DNA of 64,000 nucleotides, from contig CANTUZ010000005.1 in the NCBI GenBank assembly GCA_947846985.1, positions 10,596,001 to 10,660,000 of the forward strand, given 5' to 3'. This DNA is from Fratercula arctica. Lineage: Eukaryota; Chordata; Aves; Charadriiformes; Alcidae. Below the pieces are notes generated by a model. The model saw only the letters and a program-made list of their open reading frames with translations, searched no databases and was not told the origin of the DNA. This document shows, one piece after another, positions 63,593 through 64,000 of the stretch. The first letter of the stretch is position 1; every line of letters starts with the position of its first letter. The translations under genes and the position numbers were made by a program.

Positions 63593-64000
63593 GTGCTGTT
63601 GGGGCACGGAGGGTACCCGCCCGCCCGCCAGCCTTGCTGCTCCCCGCCCGGCCGCCTCTTTGCGCGGCCCAGACCTACCGGGGGCGTCCCGAAGCTCCTA
63701 CCGGCCCCGAAGCGCGCTGAGGAGGCGACAAGGCGGCCGCGAATCCCGCCCTCGCCGCGGGGCACCGCGGGGCCGAGCTAACGGCTGCCGCGCGCCGGCG
63801 GCCGCCGTGTGGCGCACCTGGCGGCGCGGAGGGGCCAGGGCGGCCGCAGCCGGGCCCGTGAGCAGGTCGGTCCCCGGGGGCGGGCGGTGCGAGGCGGCGG
63901 GAGGGGGGTGGGCCGCGCTCCGTGCGAGGGTGCTCGGCGGAAGCGTCCTGCCTGGGCGGGGAGGGTTTGCGCCGCTGCCCCGGGGGGGTTCGGAGTGTCC
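63560..64000. promoter_or_regulatory. CpG island, probable promoter of the next gene
   Basis: From about 63560 the sequence changes abruptly to very high GC with dense CpG (GCGCGGCC, GGCGGCCGCC, CCGCGGGGC) and includes GGGCGGG-type Sp1 boxes. This is typical of a housekeeping-type CpG-island promoter with an untranslated first exon. Several possible donors exist on either strand (for example CCC|GTGAGC at 63859 on plus; CCG|GTAGGT at about 63675 on minus), so direction cannot be decided from sequence alone. In mammals PPFIBP2 follows OLFML1 on the same strand, making it the first candidate, by synteny only. No liprin-beta codons were seen. The island continues beyond the window. Confidence 0.7.

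Noticed and set aside
63544..63765. Minus-strand 73-codon frame in the CpG island starting MPRGEGG
   Set aside because: GC-rich sequence gives long frames by chance. The Ala/Arg/Gly-rich content has no domain and the gene direction is unknown.

Overview
The window looks like bird nuclear DNA. It is AT-rich and intron-rich, and its recognisable repeats are almost all CR1 LINEs with the avian 3' tail of ATTCTATGA-type units. There is no operon structure. One multi-exon protein gene can be read with confidence: OLFML1 (olfactomedin-like 1), plus strand, three coding exons at 40639-40764, 41930-42218 and 44822-45600. They join in frame into a 397-residue secreted protein that starts with a signal peptide and ends with an olfactomedin domain.

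Layout. 1-3670: no gene seen. 3671-5465: minus-strand CR1 with a 554-codon open reverse-transcriptase fragment. 5619-6305: about 690 bp of pure GGGA/GGAA purine microsatellite. 6306-24790: gene-poor, with only weak exon-like patches near 18.7-20.3 kb. 24791-25334: a second CR1 close to the first. 25335-40638: gene-poor, with two older CR1 copies (33.1-34.0 kb minus, 35.5-35.7 kb plus), a coding-like but broken patch at 35.8-36.2 kb, and a set of minus-strand exon-like intervals that may be chance. 40639-45860: OLFML1. 45861-63133: mostly featureless, with two CR1 fragments (47.7 and 48.1 kb) and a broken RIC3-like copy at 48.96-49.39 kb. 63134-63592: a 230-bp unit repeated in tandem. From about 63560 to the end: a very GC- and CpG-rich block that looks like a CpG-island promoter.

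Context. In mammals OLFML1 lies between SYT9 and PPFIBP2, all on one strand. If that order holds here, the terminal CpG island is a candidate PPFIBP2 promoter. That is inference; no PPFIBP2 codon was seen. No SYT9 exon was recognised upstream.

No novel gene system could be established. The observations most worth checking are the RIC3-like copy, the coding-like broken patch at 35.8-36.2 kb, the phase-compatible minus-strand exon-like series between 18.7 and 39.6 kb, and a possible first coding exon at 58141-58284. Exon-like intervals with good splice sites were also found easily on the other strand, so chance is a serious alternative for all unrecognised exons.
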